A stretch of DNA of 64,000 nt from Ruegeria_C sp040830705 (GCA_040830705.1 JBFOME010000009.1:81509-145508); one strand, 5' to 3'; numbered from the stretch's first letter, positions 1 to 9,498 are shown. The notes: generated by a model not told the origin, from the letters alone. Made by a program: numbers and translations.

Positions 1-2042
1 AAAACGGGCGCGGCTGGCGTTCCGGCGCTCTGGTCGAACGGCGCGAACTGACGCAGTGGTTCTTCAAGATCAGCGACTATTCCGAAGAATTGCTGAATGC
101 GCTGGACACACTCGACAACTGGCCCGCTAAGGTGCGGCTGATGCAGGAGAACTGGATCGGCAAGTCGCGCGGGCTGCAATTTGCGTTCGAACGTTGTGAT
201 GACGGCGACCCGATCACGGTCTATACGACCCGCCCTGACACTTTGCTGGGTGCGAGCTTTGTCGGAATCTCGCCCGACCACCCGATTGCGCGCGGGTTGG
301 AGGTCGAAAACCCCGAAATCGCGGCCTTTGTCGCCGAATGCCGCAAGGGTGGCACCACAGAGGAAGCCATCGAGACCGCCGAAAAGCTGGGCTATGACAC
401 CGGCATCCGGGTCAAACACCCGCTGAACCCCGATTGGGAACTGCCGGTCTGGATCGCCAATTTCATCCTGATGGATTACGGCACTGGCGCGATCTTTGCC
501 TGCCCGGCCCATGATCAGCGCGACCTCGATTTCTGTCGCAAATACGACCTGCCTGTGATCGACACATTCTTTGCGCTGGATAATGACACGCCGGTCGCGA
601 CCGAAGCCTTCGTACCGCCGAAAGAGCAGAAAGTGCGGTGGGTCGATCACTTCGCCGGTCTGACCGAGGCCACCGGGCAAGAGGCCATCGACGCCACCAT
701 CGACTTTGCCGAAAAGGCGGGCTGGGGCGAGGGCGTGACCAAATTCCGCCTGCGCGACTGGGGACTTAGCCGCCAGCGCTATTGGGGCTGCCCGATTCCG
801 GTTGTTCACTGCGAAAAATGCGGCACGGTGCCAGAGAAGAAAGAGAATCTGCCGGTCCAATTGCCTTACGACGATGGCAACGGCAAACCCATTGATTTCT
901 CGGTCCCCGGCAATCCTCTGGACCGCCACCCCAATTGGCGTGACGTCCCCTGCCCGTCCTGCGGTACGCCAGCCATGCGTGAAACCGACACGATGGACAC
1001 GTTCGTTGATTCGTCATGGTACTTTGCCCGTTTCACCGCACCGCACGCGGAAACCCCCACGGTTATGGAAGAGGCCGAATACTGGATGAATGTCGACCAG
1101 TATATCGGCGGCATTGAGCATGCGATTCTGCACCTGCTCTATTCCCGCTTCTTTGCGCGAGCTATGAACATCACCGGTCACCTGCCCAAGAAAGCCATCG
1201 AACCCTTCGACGCTCTGTTTACGCAGGGCATGGTGACGCATGAGATCTACCAGACCCGCGATGCCAATGGTCGTCCGGTCTATCATCTGCCCGAGGACGT
1301 CACCGACGGCAAACTGGCCGACGGAACAGAGGTCGAGATCATCCCCTCGGCCAAAATGTCGAAGTCCAAGAAAAACGTAGTCGATCCGGTCAGCATCATC
1401 TCGGCCTTTGGTGCCGATACGGCGCGCTGGTTCGTTCTGTCTGATTCTCCTCCGGAACGCGACGTGGAATGGACCGAAGCGGGCGCCGAGGCTGCGCATA
1501 AGCACCTGTCCCGCGTCTATCGGATCGCCTCGGAGATTGCCGGGGCAAACGACCCGGCAAATGATCAGGACGAGGCGCTGCTGCGCGAGATGCATAAGGC
1601 CATCCATGACGTAACCGGTGGCGTAGAAAGCTTCGGCTTCAACGCCTCGATCGCCAAGCTCTATGCCTTCACCAATTCGCTGGCCAAATCCAAGGCGGGC
1701 ACCCGGGCCAAGGCGCAGGCGGCCAAGGTGCTGGCGCAGTTGATGTCCCCCATGACCCCGCATCTGAGCGAGGAAATCTGGCAGTTGCTGGATGGTGACG
1801 GCCTAGTGGCCACCGCGACATGGCCAGTGGCGGATGAGGCGATGCTGGTCGATGACACCGTTACCCTGCCCATTCAGGTCAATGGCAAGCGCCGCGCGGA
1901 AATCAGCGTTCCGAAAGACATGGATAAGGCAGAGGTTGAAAAACTCGCGCTCTCCACGGATGCTGTACAACGGGTGCTGGACGGGGCCACACCCAAGAAA
2001 GTGATCGTTGTCCCGGGCCGGATCGTGAATGTCGTTGTTTAA
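1..2042 (+). CDS. leuS: Leucyl-tRNA synthetase, 5'-truncated by window edge
   Basis: Charges tRNA-Leu in the cytoplasm. Only about 680 C-terminal residues are here; the frame is open from position 3, and the N-terminal catalytic half with the HIGH signature lies upstream. Visible are the editing (CP1) domain with TTRPDTLLGA near 225-255, a Cys-pair insertion (CEKCG at about 810, CPSCG at about 950), DSSWYF, the class I catalytic loop KMSKSKKN at about 1353, and the anticodon-binding helices up to the usual valine-rich end. The internal ATG at 90 is not a real start because coding similarity (ELTQWFFKISDY) continues before it. The last codons overlap lptE by 14 bases, so leuS, lptE and holA look like one operon. 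Confidence 0.97.
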   Translation, partial: NGRGWRSGALVERRELTQWFFKISDYSEELLNALDTLDNWPAKVRLMQENWIGKSRGLQFAFERCDDGDPITVYTTRPDTLLGASFVGISPDHPIARGLEVENPEIAAFVAECRKGGTTEEAIETAEKLGYDTGIRVKHPLNPDWELPVWIANFILMDYGTGAIFACPAHDQRDLDFCRKYDLPVIDTFFALDNDTPVATEAFVPPKEQKVRWVDHFAGLTEATGQEAIDATIDFAEKAGWGEGVTKFRLRDWGLSRQRYWGCPIPVVHCEKCGTVPEKKENLPVQLPYDDGNGKPIDFSVPGNPLDRHPNWRDVPCPSCGTPAMRETDTMDTFVDSSWYFARFTAPHAETPTVMEEAEYWMNVDQYIGGIEHAILHLLYSRFFARAMNITGHLPKKAIEPFDALFTQGMVTHEIYQTRDANGRPVYHLPEDVTDGKLADGTEVEIIPSAKMSKSKKNVVDPVSIISAFGADTARWFVLSDSPPERDVEWTEAGAEAAHKHLSRVYRIASEIAGANDPANDQDEALLREMHKAIHDVTGGVESFGFNASIAKLYAFTNSLAKSKAGTRAKAQAAKVLAQLMSPMTPHLSEEIWQLLDGDGLVATATWPVADEAMLVDDTVTLPIQVNGKRRAEISVPKDMDKAEVEKLALSTDAVQRVLDGATPKKVIVVPGRIVNVVV

Positions 2043-2514
2043 TCGCAGAGCCCTGCTGATATTGCCGCTGGCGCTTGCCGCCTGCGGTTTCTCTCCGGTC
2101 TATGCGCCAGGCGGCAATGGCGATGCGTTAGATGGCCGGATCGAGGTGTCGCCCCCAGATTCGCCCAATACCTATATGCTGGTGCGCAACCTTGAGGGAA
2201 ATCTGGGCCGCGCCGCGAACCCCGAATACCGGTTGAACATCTCGCTCGCGACCCGGAATCAGGGCCAGGCGATCACCGCCGATAACTCGATCTTGCGCTA
2301 CTCGATCATTGGGCGCGTGAACTATTCGCTGATCCAAGTCGCCACTGGCGAGGTCGTTTCATCCGGCGATGTGTCCAATTTCGTGGGCTATTCAGCGACG
2401 GGTTCCACGGTCGAGACACTTGCGAGCGAAAAAGATGCCAACAAGCGGCTGATGGTGATTCTGGCCGATCAATTGACGACAGAGCTCTACACCCTGCCGG
2501 ACCTTTCCGCATGA
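2029..2514 (+). CDS. lptE: LPS assembly lipoprotein LptE
   Basis: Outer-membrane lipoprotein that plugs the LptD barrel for lipopolysaccharide export. The 161-residue product starts with a positively charged, hydrophobic signal and a clear lipobox LAAC with the lipidated Cys at residue 19, followed by GFSPVYAP, the typical start of mature alphaproteobacterial LptE. The ATG start lies inside the end of leuS, and the stop overlaps the holA start (ATGA), so translation of the three genes is probably coupled. leuS-lptE-holA order is common in this class. Sequence conservation in LptE is low, so the call rests on lipobox, size and neighbours. Confidence 0.88.
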   Translation: MSLFNRRALLILPLALAACGFSPVYAPGGNGDALDGRIEVSPPDSPNTYMLVRNLEGNLGRAANPEYRLNISLATRNQGQAITADNSILRYSIIGRVNYSLIQVATGEVVSSGDVSNFVGYSATGSTVETLASEKDANKRLMVILADQLTTELYTLPDLSA

Positions 2515-3539
2515 AACTCAGCCCGCGCGATGCCGAGGGCTATTTTGCACGTCCCGATGCGTCCAAGACCGGCATCCTGATCTATGGCGCCGATGCCATG
2601 CGGGTGGCGCTGAAGCGACAGCAGATTCTCGCAGCCCTTCTGGGGCAGAACGCCGAAGAAGAAATGCGGCTGACCCGTCTCGCTGGTAACGCATTGCGCT
2701 CGGATCCGGCGCTGCTTCTGGACGCGGTCAAGGCGGTCGGGTTCTTTCCGGGACCGCGCGGCGCCTTTGTCGAAGAGGCCAGCGATGCCGCAGCCCCTGC
2801 CGTGGTTTCGGCCCTCACGGATTGGGCGGAGGGCGATGCGCAGATCATCGTCACAGCCGGACAGTTGAAACCATCCTCCAAACTGCGCAAAGCGTTCGAG
2901 ACCCATCCCAACGCCTATGCGGTCGGGATTTATGATGACCCGCCGACACGCTCCGAGATTGAACGTATCCTGTCCGAGGCGGGCATCCGAAACGTTCCAC
3001 GCGAACCGATGTCAGCGCTGGTCGATCTGGCGGCCGAGCTTGGGCCGGGCGATTTCGCCCGCACTGTCGAAAAACTGGCGCTTTACAAGCGCGGCGACGA
3101 AACCGAGCTGTCGCTGGACGACATCCAGACCTGCGCCCCGCAATCCAGCGAGGCAGGGCTGGACGATGTTCTCAACGTGGTGGCCGAAGGGCGCCCCGGC
3201 GATATCGGTCCGCTGATGCGGCGTCTGGTGGCGCAGGGGACCACGGCGGTTTCGCTCTGTATCGGGGCGACGCGGCATTTCCGCACGCTATATACCTGTG
3301 CCGCTGACCCCGGCGGTCCGGCGCAAGGGATCGGGCGGCTGCGCCCGCCGATTTACGGCAAACGCCGCGACCGCATCTTGCGACAGGCCCAGAATTGGGG
3401 CGCGCCAAGGCTGGAAACCGCGCTGACACTGCTGACTGATACTGATCTGCAACTGCGCTCAGCCGGGCAAACCGCCCCAGCGATGGCGCTGGTTGAAAGG
3501 GCGCTGATCCGGTTGGCCATGCTGGCACGGGCGAGGTAA
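2511..3539 (+). CDS. holA: DNA polymerase III subunit delta
   Basis: Clamp-loader subunit that opens the beta sliding clamp. 342 residues, normal for the family. The N-terminal part has the IYGADAMRVALKRQQIL type AAA+-like start and GFFPGPRGAFVEEASD. The central region carries the lid domain (LVDLAAELGPGDFARTVEKL followed by the DDI segment), and the C-terminal collar domain contains PPIYGKRRDRI. It begins with an ATG overlapping the lptE stop by 4 bases. Position directly behind lptE is the usual arrangement in alphaproteobacteria and supports the assignment. Confidence 0.93.
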   Translation: MKLSPRDAEGYFARPDASKTGILIYGADAMRVALKRQQILAALLGQNAEEEMRLTRLAGNALRSDPALLLDAVKAVGFFPGPRGAFVEEASDAAAPAVVSALTDWAEGDAQIIVTAGQLKPSSKLRKAFETHPNAYAVGIYDDPPTRSEIERILSEAGIRNVPREPMSALVDLAAELGPGDFARTVEKLALYKRGDETELSLDDIQTCAPQSSEAGLDDVLNVVAEGRPGDIGPLMRRLVAQGTTAVSLCIGATRHFRTLYTCAADPGGPAQGIGRLRPPIYGKRRDRILRQAQNWGAPRLETALTLLTDTDLQLRSAGQTAPAMALVERALIRLAMLARAR

Positions 3540-3605
3540 GGCGCGTTTCGGCTTGATCCAGAGCGGGATCACGCCAGTATCGGCCTCAGATGAAAAGGAA
3601 CCGAT

Positions 3606-4196
3606 ATGTACAAGGTTTACGGAAAACCGATGACGCGAACCTTCCGGGTTCTATGGATGCTGGAAGAAATCGGCGTGGATTATGAACTGATACAAGCCGC
3701 GCCGCGCAGCCCCGAGATCACGGCACTGAACCCTTCGGGCAAGGTCCCGGTGCTGCAGGTGGGGGAAGACTATGTCACCGACTCCACCGCCATCCTGACC
3801 TACCTGGCCGACAAACATGGCGCATTGACCCATCCGTCAGGCACGATTGCCCGGGCACAACAGGACGCAGTAACGCAATTGCTGCTGGATGAGTTGGACG
3901 CGGTCCTTTGGACTGCGGCGCGGCATTCATTCATCCTGCCCGAAGAGCAGCGGAGGCCCGAGGTCAAGGACAGCTTGAAATGGGAATTTGAGCACAATGC
4001 GACCAGATTGGCCGAGCGACTTGATGGCGCGTTTCTTTGCGGAGATCAGATGACGATTGCCGATATTATTTGTGTGCACTGCCTAAACTGGGCGATCGGG
4101 GCGAAATTTCCGCCCGCGAACCAGACGCTCGCGGACTACGCCAAACCCATCCGCGCCCGCGAGGCGTTTCAGCGGGTCAGGGCCATGGCCAACTAG
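3606..4196 (+). CDS. Glutathione S-transferase family protein
   Basis: Cytosolic GST fold of 196 residues. The N-terminal thioredoxin-like domain has MYKVYGKPMTRTFRVLWMLE, the cis-proline motif NPSGKVPVL and the glutathione gamma-glutamyl-binding DSTAILTYLAD. The C-terminal helical domain contains FLCGDQMTIADI, the N-capping box. It probably conjugates or reduces an electrophile with glutathione; the substrate cannot be told. A 66-base gap separates it from holA and a ribosome binding site (aaaggaa) precedes the ATG. It ends tail-to-tail with the next gene, overlapping by 4 bases. Confidence 0.9.
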   Translation: MYKVYGKPMTRTFRVLWMLEEIGVDYELIQAAPRSPEITALNPSGKVPVLQVGEDYVTDSTAILTYLADKHGALTHPSGTIARAQQDAVTQLLLDELDAVLWTAARHSFILPEEQRRPEVKDSLKWEFEHNATRLAERLDGAFLCGDQMTIADIICVHCLNWAIGAKFPPANQTLADYAKPIRAREAFQRVRAMAN

Positions 4197-5377
4197 GCTT
4201 GCGAACCCAGCCGCGACGCAGCAGCGCGACCCGCCCAGCGCCCGGTGGCCAGACAGGCGGTCAACAGATAGCCGCCCGTCGGGGCCTCCCAGTCCAGCAT
4301 CTCTCCGGCGCAATAGACACCCGGCATATCAGTCAGCATAAGCGTGTCGTCCAGCGCTTCGCGACCTACGCCCCCCGCTGTCGAGATCGCCTGATCGATG
4401 GGGCGCAGCCCCACAGGACGGATCGGGAGCGCCTTTATCACCTGCGCCAGCGCTCTTGCATCGTCGGGCAGAGGGCGACCGAACTCCGTCAACAGCGCGA
4501 GTTTGGCCGCGTCCAGACCGAGACGCTTGCGCAAGTGGTTGCTCAGGCTGGCCTTGCCGCGTGGCGTGGACAGGCGTTTGTGGATAGCCTCCTCCGATAG
4601 CCCGGCCAGCAGATCGACAGTCAGTTCGGCGCCCTGGCGCACCGATTTGCAAACCGAATAAATGCCGCCGCCTTCAAGCCCTTGCGCAGACAGCACCGCC
4701 TCACCGCGCGAGGTGGTATCACCCGCTTGCCACGCCACGCCCTTCAGTGGCTCACCCAGATGAGCATCCATATGGGGCGACCATTCCACAACCAGCCCCG
4801 CATTTGCCGGTGCAAACGGGGTGAGCGGCACGCCCTGCCCGCGGAGAATATCGGCCCAACCTCCGTCGGACCCCAACCGAGCCCAGCTTGCGCCGCCAAG
4901 CGCGAGAACCGTCACGCTCGCAGAGAGGCGTCGATCACCCTCAGGCGTCTCAAAAACCGCTTGCCCATCCTGCCACCCTTTCCAACGCCAGCGGGTGCGG
5001 CGGGTCACGCCGAGACCGTCCAACCGCGCAAGCCAGTTCCGTAGCAGTGGCGACGCCTTCATAACCGTCGGAAAGACCCGGCCAGTAGAGCCCGTGAACA
5101 GGTCCTGATCCAGCCCGCGTGCCCAGTCCATCACCTGCACGGAATCGAACTCGGCAATCATAGGTCGGAGCCAATCGGCCGCCTCGCTATAGGCCGCCAG
5201 CAGCGTCTCCAAGGGTTCATCCTTGGTCAGGTTCAGACCCGATTTACCTGCCATCAGCAGCTTGCGCCCAAAGGATGGCTTGGCATCTGCCACAAGCACC
5301 TCGTGCCCCGCGCGCGCCAATTCCTCGGCAGCCATCAATCCGGCGGGCCCTGCCCCGATGACCACTGCCTCAGCCAT
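4193..5377 (-). CDS. BaiN/YhiN-like FAD-dependent oxidoreductase (TIGR03862-type)
   Basis: Flavoprotein of the HI0933/YhiN group, 394 residues. The start AEAVVIGAGPAGLMAAEELA is a dinucleotide-binding Rossmann motif; KPSFGRKLLMAGKSGLNLTK is the group's second signature, and the C-terminal FAD contact is GVYCAGEMLDWEAPTGGY. Family members are thought to be FAD-dependent reductases, but the substrate is unknown. I place the start at the ATG at 5377 because the Rossmann strand begins right there; a longer in-frame extension to 5419 adds 14 unconvincing residues. It is convergent with the GST gene and divergent from the HNH protein gene. Confidence 0.9.
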   Translation of the reverse strand: MAEAVVIGAGPAGLMAAEELARAGHEVLVADAKPSFGRKLLMAGKSGLNLTKDEPLETLLAAYSEAADWLRPMIAEFDSVQVMDWARGLDQDLFTGSTGRVFPTVMKASPLLRNWLARLDGLGVTRRTRWRWKGWQDGQAVFETPEGDRRLSASVTVLALGGASWARLGSDGGWADILRGQGVPLTPFAPANAGLVVEWSPHMDAHLGEPLKGVAWQAGDTTSRGEAVLSAQGLEGGGIYSVCKSVRQGAELTVDLLAGLSEEAIHKRLSTPRGKASLSNHLRKRLGLDAAKLALLTEFGRPLPDDARALAQVIKALPIRPVGLRPIDQAISTAGGVGREALDDTLMLTDMPGVYCAGEMLDWEAPTGGYLLTACLATGRWAGRAAASRLGSQA

Positions 5378-5445
5378 GCAACCCTCTTGCGCGCCGCGAC
5401 AGGCTCGCGGATGCTCCACTTCCTAGATCAACCATTCGAGCCTCC

Positions 5446-5736
5446 ATGTCCGATCCCGTCTGCCCTCTCTGTGATCGCCCGATCCCGCCCGGTTCGGGCA
5501 GCCTGCATCATCTGATCCCAAAACTAAAAGGGGGCAAGGGCGGACCAACGGTTTTGCTGCATGACATCTGCCACCGCGAGATTCATGCGACCCTTTCTGA
5601 AGCAGAACTGGCCCGCGCCTTTGACACGATTGCCGCCCTGCGGGCGCATCCCCGGCTGGCGAAGTTCATCGCATGGGTTGCCAAACGCCCGCCCGGCTTC
5701 CGCTCGAAAGTGCCGGGCAAGCGTCGCATGCGGTGA
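5446..5736 (+). CDS. Small HNH-nuclease-like protein
   Basis: 96-residue basic protein with a Cys pair CPLC near the start, then GSLHHLIPKLKGGKGG and LLHDICHREIH, the layout of a compact HNH (beta-beta-alpha-metal) fold: catalytic His-His pair, middle segment, then CxxxxH. The middle Asn common in HNH domains is not obvious here (GGPTVLLHD). The C-terminus is rich in Arg and Lys, suggesting nucleic-acid contact. Similar short stand-alone HNH proteins occur in Rhodobacteraceae without known function. Its stop codon is immediately followed by the stop of the convergent VOC gene. Confidence 0.75.
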   Translation: MSDPVCPLCDRPIPPGSGSLHHLIPKLKGGKGGPTVLLHDICHREIHATLSEAELARAFDTIAALRAHPRLAKFIAWVAKRPPGFRSKVPGKRRMR

Positions 5737-6471
5737 TCAGCCTGGGAGAACCAGTATTCCGGACGGTTCGGTTTCGGTATCGTTCAGGCCCACCACCTCG
5801 ATCCCTAGCAGGTCGGGCACCGGTGCGAACGCCGCGCTTTCTATATGCTGGAATTCGAGCAAAGTGTAAGGCCGTCGCCACAGCCATTCGCGATTGCCCG
5901 CGGCCCAGAGATCGGGCAGCGGTGGCTCCTCGCCCGTAAAGGCCAGAAACTGCAGGTCGAACCCGTAGCTGCTGACATCTTGCAGCGAGAGTAACTTCAT
6001 CCCAAGCTGCGTCCAATAGGCGGTATCTGCGATCATGTCGCCGCTGCGAAGGGTGATCTGGCCGATCCGGGCTTCGGCGAAAGGTAAATTCGGATCACCC
6101 GCATTCGCCGGACGGTTGCCCTCGAAATCCCATTGCAGCAACTCAATCACGAAGCCCGCAGGATCGGTCAGATGCGACAAGTAGCCGATATCCAGAAATT
6201 GCCTGGGGTCTGTCACCTCGACACCCCCGTCTCGGAGCGCGCGCACTGCATGGTCGAGATTAGGTAAGGTGATGCCGATCTTCCAGTAACGCTGTCCGGG
6301 GTCGTGGGTATAGCCACCGCCACCAGAGTGCAGCACCAGATCGGCATCCTCTCCGGCATAGCCAATGCGCCCGCCGCCCAGCACCCGCATGCCCAAAGCA
6401 TCGGTATAGAAATCAATCTGAGCGCTAGGATCGGCGCTACGCAGATGCAGGCCCGACAGCCTCATGGACAA
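5737..6471 (-). CDS. VOC (glyoxalase/dioxygenase-fold) family protein
   Basis: 244 residues comprising two VOC modules, as in extradiol dioxygenases and related metalloenzymes. The first runs from LSGLHLRSADPSAQIDFYTDALGM to DPAGFVIELLQW, the second from ARIGQITLRSGDMIADTAYW to about residue 225. His in the first strand and Glu in the last strand of module one (FVIELL) fit metal ligands. It overlaps the end of the enoyl-CoA hydratase gene by 10 bases, so it is the third gene of an SDR-hydratase-VOC operon that may act on one substrate. The reaction is not identifiable from sequence. Confidence 0.85.
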   Translation of the reverse strand: MSMRLSGLHLRSADPSAQIDFYTDALGMRVLGGGRIGYAGEDADLVLHSGGGGYTHDPGQRYWKIGITLPNLDHAVRALRDGGVEVTDPRQFLDIGYLSHLTDPAGFVIELLQWDFEGNRPANAGDPNLPFAEARIGQITLRSGDMIADTAYWTQLGMKLLSLQDVSSYGFDLQFLAFTGEEPPLPDLWAAGNREWLWRRPYTLLEFQHIESAAFAPVPDLLGIEVVGLNDTETEPSGILVLPG

Positions 6472-7070
6472 AGCTCTGCAATGGCTTTGGCGATGACCGG
6501 GTCCGCCGCTACGCTGTCAGCGACCAGATCCTGCGCCGTCTGCATCAGAGCGTCAGGCTCGACGATCCGGTCCACCAAGCCAAACGCATAGGCCTCCTGC
6601 GCGGTGATCTTCTGCCCCGCCATCAGAATCATGCGCGTCCGGGCCGGTCCGATCAGCGCTGCCATGCGTTTCGGGTCGGACGGCTGGGGTTTGAACCCCA
6701 GCTTCATCACTGGATAGAAAAACTTGGCCGAAGGAACGGCAATCCGCAGATCGCAGGCCAGTGCCATCCCATGCGCACCACCCGCCAGCGTGCCGTTGAG
6801 CGCCGCAACCGTCAGGCAAGGCAGCGCCGCAATGGCGCCTGAGAGCTTTTCCCACAGGTCCGAGACGGCCAGCCCGGCCTTGGCTTCATCCAGATCAGCC
6901 CCTGCGCTGAATACCTTGCCCTTGCCGGTCAGGATCAACGCCCGCGCCTCATAGGCGGCCTCGGCGATTTCGACCAGATCGGTCAACATCTCACCGGTTA
7001 GCGAATTGGCCTTGTCGGGCCGGTCCAGCGTTACGGTCCAGAGCCCGCTCCGGCGCTCTACCTCGATCAT
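6462..7070 (-). CDS. Enoyl-CoA hydratase/isomerase family protein
   Basis: Crotonase-fold protein of 202 residues, shorter than the common 255-260. It shows the N-terminal VTLDRPDKANSLTGEM, the oxyanion-hole segment GKGKVFSAGADLDEAK and the second one LNGTLAGGAHGMALACDLRIA, then AYAFGLVDRIV. The two residues often acting as acid/base glutamates in hydratases are not both clear (GGAHGM in place of the usual GGGCEL-type stretch), so isomerase or hydrolase activity is possible. Its start overlaps the SDR stop by 4 bases and its end overlaps the VOC gene, indicating co-translation. Confidence 0.87.
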   Translation of the reverse strand: MIEVERRSGLWTVTLDRPDKANSLTGEMLTDLVEIAEAAYEARALILTGKGKVFSAGADLDEAKAGLAVSDLWEKLSGAIAALPCLTVAALNGTLAGGAHGMALACDLRIAVPSAKFFYPVMKLGFKPQPSDPKRMAALIGPARTRMILMAGQKITAQEAYAFGLVDRIVEPDALMQTAQDLVADSVAADPVIAKAIAELCP

Positions 7071-7819
7071 ATCAGTCCGACCCGCTTGCGGATGGCCTCC
7101 TGCCGGAGGGAGATCTCGGTGCCGACAAACTCATCGGCATCGGTCGAGCACATCCACAACATCGCCCGCGCGGGCCAGTCCGGTGGAATGTGCACATCCC
7201 AATCCAACTGGCTGACCGGATTGATGCCTGACGCCTTGATCTCGCGCTGCATCTGGGTGGCAACGGTACCGGGGGACAGACCCATGGCGCGAATGCCGTT
7301 GTGACGCTCTTCCAGATCAAGGCACCCTGTCAGCATCGCGGCACCTGCTTTCGAGGCGCAATAGTGGCTCCAAGCCTCAATCGGGTTATGAGCCGCACCG
7401 GAGCTAACCGTGATAATGGTCCCGCCACCGGTTTGCCGCATGACCGGGGCCGCCGCGCGCATCCCGTAAAACACACCCTTGAGATTGATGTCGATCATAT
7501 GACCCCAGGCCGCCGGTTCGGCCTCGGCAAGATGCGAGATCGGGTCGATCACACCGGCATTTCCGATCAGAACGTCCAGTTGCCCGAAGCTTTGCATGCA
7601 GGTGTTAACAGCGGCCTGTACCTGCGCATAGTCTGATACATCGCATATGACAGGCACTGCGCGATGACCGATTTCGGCAGCCAGTTCCTCAATATGCTGG
7701 CCGGTTCGCGCCGCCAGCACCAGATTGGCCCCGGCCTCGGCGAAAACACGCGCGGTTTCGGCCCCGATGCCCCGGCTGGCCCCGGTAATCAATACGGCTT
7801 TTCCCTGCAATTCTGGCAC
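7067..7819 (-). CDS. SDR family NAD(P)-dependent oxidoreductase
   Basis: Classical short-chain dehydrogenase of 250 residues: cofactor motif TGASRGIGAE, NNAG-equivalent IGNAGVIDP, catalytic Ser in ITVSSGAA, and YCASKAG with catalytic Tyr and Lys. The start is placed at a GTG at 7819 because an excellent ribosome binding site (aggagg, six bases away on the minus strand) precedes it; an upstream in-frame ATG at 7852 lacks one and adds residues not typical of the family. First gene of a three-gene operon with the hydratase and VOC genes. Substrate unknown. Confidence 0.9.
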   Translation of the reverse strand: MPELQGKAVLITGASRGIGAETARVFAEAGANLVLAARTGQHIEELAAEIGHRAVPVICDVSDYAQVQAAVNTCMQSFGQLDVLIGNAGVIDPISHLAEAEPAAWGHMIDINLKGVFYGMRAAAPVMRQTGGGTIITVSSGAAHNPIEAWSHYCASKAGAAMLTGCLDLEERHNGIRAMGLSPGTVATQMQREIKASGINPVSQLDWDVHIPPDWPARAMLWMCSTDADEFVGTEISLRQEAIRKRVGLI

Positions 7820-7951
7820 GCTATCCTCCTGCTCGCGGCGTCTGGCAAACACTTACGTCACCGACAGGGGACGGTCCAGCCCCACCCCCCCTTGACGCCC
7901 GCCCATCAAGAACAGACGATGCGCGCAAAATTGATCTGGAAAGGTTCCTCG

Positions 7952-9478
7952 ATGTTTGTATTTCTGCGCCGCACATGCGGAGCCGCCTTTGTCTATGCCA
8001 TCGCCGCCCAAGGCGCATCGGCGGATCTGACCGCCCAAGACGTCTGGGCCGACTGGCAGGCCTATATGGGCGGTATGGGGTACGAGGTCAGCGCCTCGGA
8101 AACCACCTCTGGTGCGGTCACGACCATCTCTGATCTGGCGATGTCGATGCAGTTGCCCGAGGAAGAGGGCGCCTTCGTCATGACCATCCCGGAAATGACC
8201 TTGACCGAAAACGGTGACGGCACGGTCGCCATCGGCCTGCCTGCTTCTTTCCCGCTGACCCTCGACTTCAAATCCACTGAAGAGGGCGACGTCCAGATCG
8301 AACTGACCTATTCGCAGGAAAACCTCGCGATGACGGTATCTGGCGCACCGGATGACATGACCTATGACTATGCCGCCGATACGGTCACGGTTGAACTGAC
8401 CTCGCTTAAGGATGCGGACGAGGTCATGCCGCCCGACGCGCTCAAGGCGCTGATAGCGGTGAGCGGGGTCACCGGTTCTTCGCAGATGAAAATCGGTGAC
8501 CTGCGTGACGTGGCCCAGACCATGAAAGCCGCAACGTTCAATTACAATTTCGAGTTCGAAGACCCCAACACTGGCGAAAATGCCCTGATCGCCGGTGAGA
8601 TGGAGGGGCTGGGCTTTACCGGCAGCGGCGTACTGCCCAAGGAATGGGACACTGCGGACTACCAGAGCCTCATGGAGGCGGGTTTCAACTTTGCTGGCGG
8701 ATTCACTTTCGAAAACGGCAGCACCAATGTCAGCGGCGTCGCCGAGGGCAGCCCGTTCACGCTTGCCAGCAGTTCTCAGGGCGGCGCGTTCGATATCGCG
8801 ATGACCGACTCGCAGGTCAAATATGATGTAAAGCAGAACGACACCAAACTAGCGGTGACATCGGGCGATCTGCCCTTCCCGCTGGAAATGGCGATGACAG
8901 GAGCGGGAATGACATTTGAATTCCCGGTTCAGGCCGGCGACACACCGCAACCGTTTGCTTTTGGCATGAGCCTGACGGACTTTACGATGTCAGACATTCT
9001 GTGGAGCATGTTCGACCCCGCAGGTGCCTTGCCGCGTGATCCTGCGACCGTGGCGCTGGATACCGAGGGCACGGCGACGGTTCTGGTGAATTTCATGGAC
9101 CCCGCCGTGGCGGAAACGCTGGAGGCGACTGAAGCGGTGCCGGGCCAGCTTGAGACGCTGAACATCAAGCAATTGCTGATATCGATGGTTGGCGCGAAAC
9201 TTTCGGGCACCGGGTCGTTCGAGTTTGACAACACCAACACCGAAGAATTCGGAGGCATGCCCGCGCCCTCGGGCGTGGCCAATCTGGAATTGACCGGGGC
9301 CAACGCGTTGATCGACAAGCTGATCGGCATGGGCATCCTGGCAGAACAGGATGCCATGGGCGCGCGGATGATGATGGGTATGCTGGCAGTTCCCGGTGAT
9401 GCGCCCGACACTCTGAAATCAGAGATCGAGATCAACAAGCAAGGTCATATCTCGGCCAACGGACAGCGGATCAAGTGA
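7952..9478 (+). CDS. Exported DUF2125-type protein
   Basis: 508 residues from the chosen ATG, with a Sec signal peptide (FVFLRRTCGAAFVYAIA, cleavage near GASA-DLTAQDVW). The rest is rich in Thr, Gly, Asp and short beta-type repeats, for example DLAMSMQLPEEEGAF and later NIKQLLISMVGAKLSGTG, suggesting an extended beta structure in the periplasm or outer membrane. I recognise the DUF2125 type common in Rhodobacteraceae; function is unknown. A start at 7919 adds 11 residues; 7952 is preferred for the compact signal peptide and a ggaaagg site seven bases upstream. A stem-loop terminator follows at 9499. Confidence 0.72.
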   Translation: MFVFLRRTCGAAFVYAIAAQGASADLTAQDVWADWQAYMGGMGYEVSASETTSGAVTTISDLAMSMQLPEEEGAFVMTIPEMTLTENGDGTVAIGLPASFPLTLDFKSTEEGDVQIELTYSQENLAMTVSGAPDDMTYDYAADTVTVELTSLKDADEVMPPDALKALIAVSGVTGSSQMKIGDLRDVAQTMKAATFNYNFEFEDPNTGENALIAGEMEGLGFTGSGVLPKEWDTADYQSLMEAGFNFAGGFTFENGSTNVSGVAEGSPFTLASSSQGGAFDIAMTDSQVKYDVKQNDTKLAVTSGDLPFPLEMAMTGAGMTFEFPVQAGDTPQPFAFGMSLTDFTMSDILWSMFDPAGALPRDPATVALDTEGTATVLVNFMDPAVAETLEATEAVPGQLETLNIKQLLISMVGAKLSGTGSFEFDNTNTEEFGGMPAPSGVANLELTGANALIDKLIGMGILAEQDAMGARMMMGMLAVPGDAPDTLKSEIEINKQGHISANGQRIK

Positions 9479-9498
9479 TCCGCATACCATGACACCGG

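Noticed and set aside
1014..1763. 249-codon minus-strand open frame
   Set aside because: Antisense of leuS.
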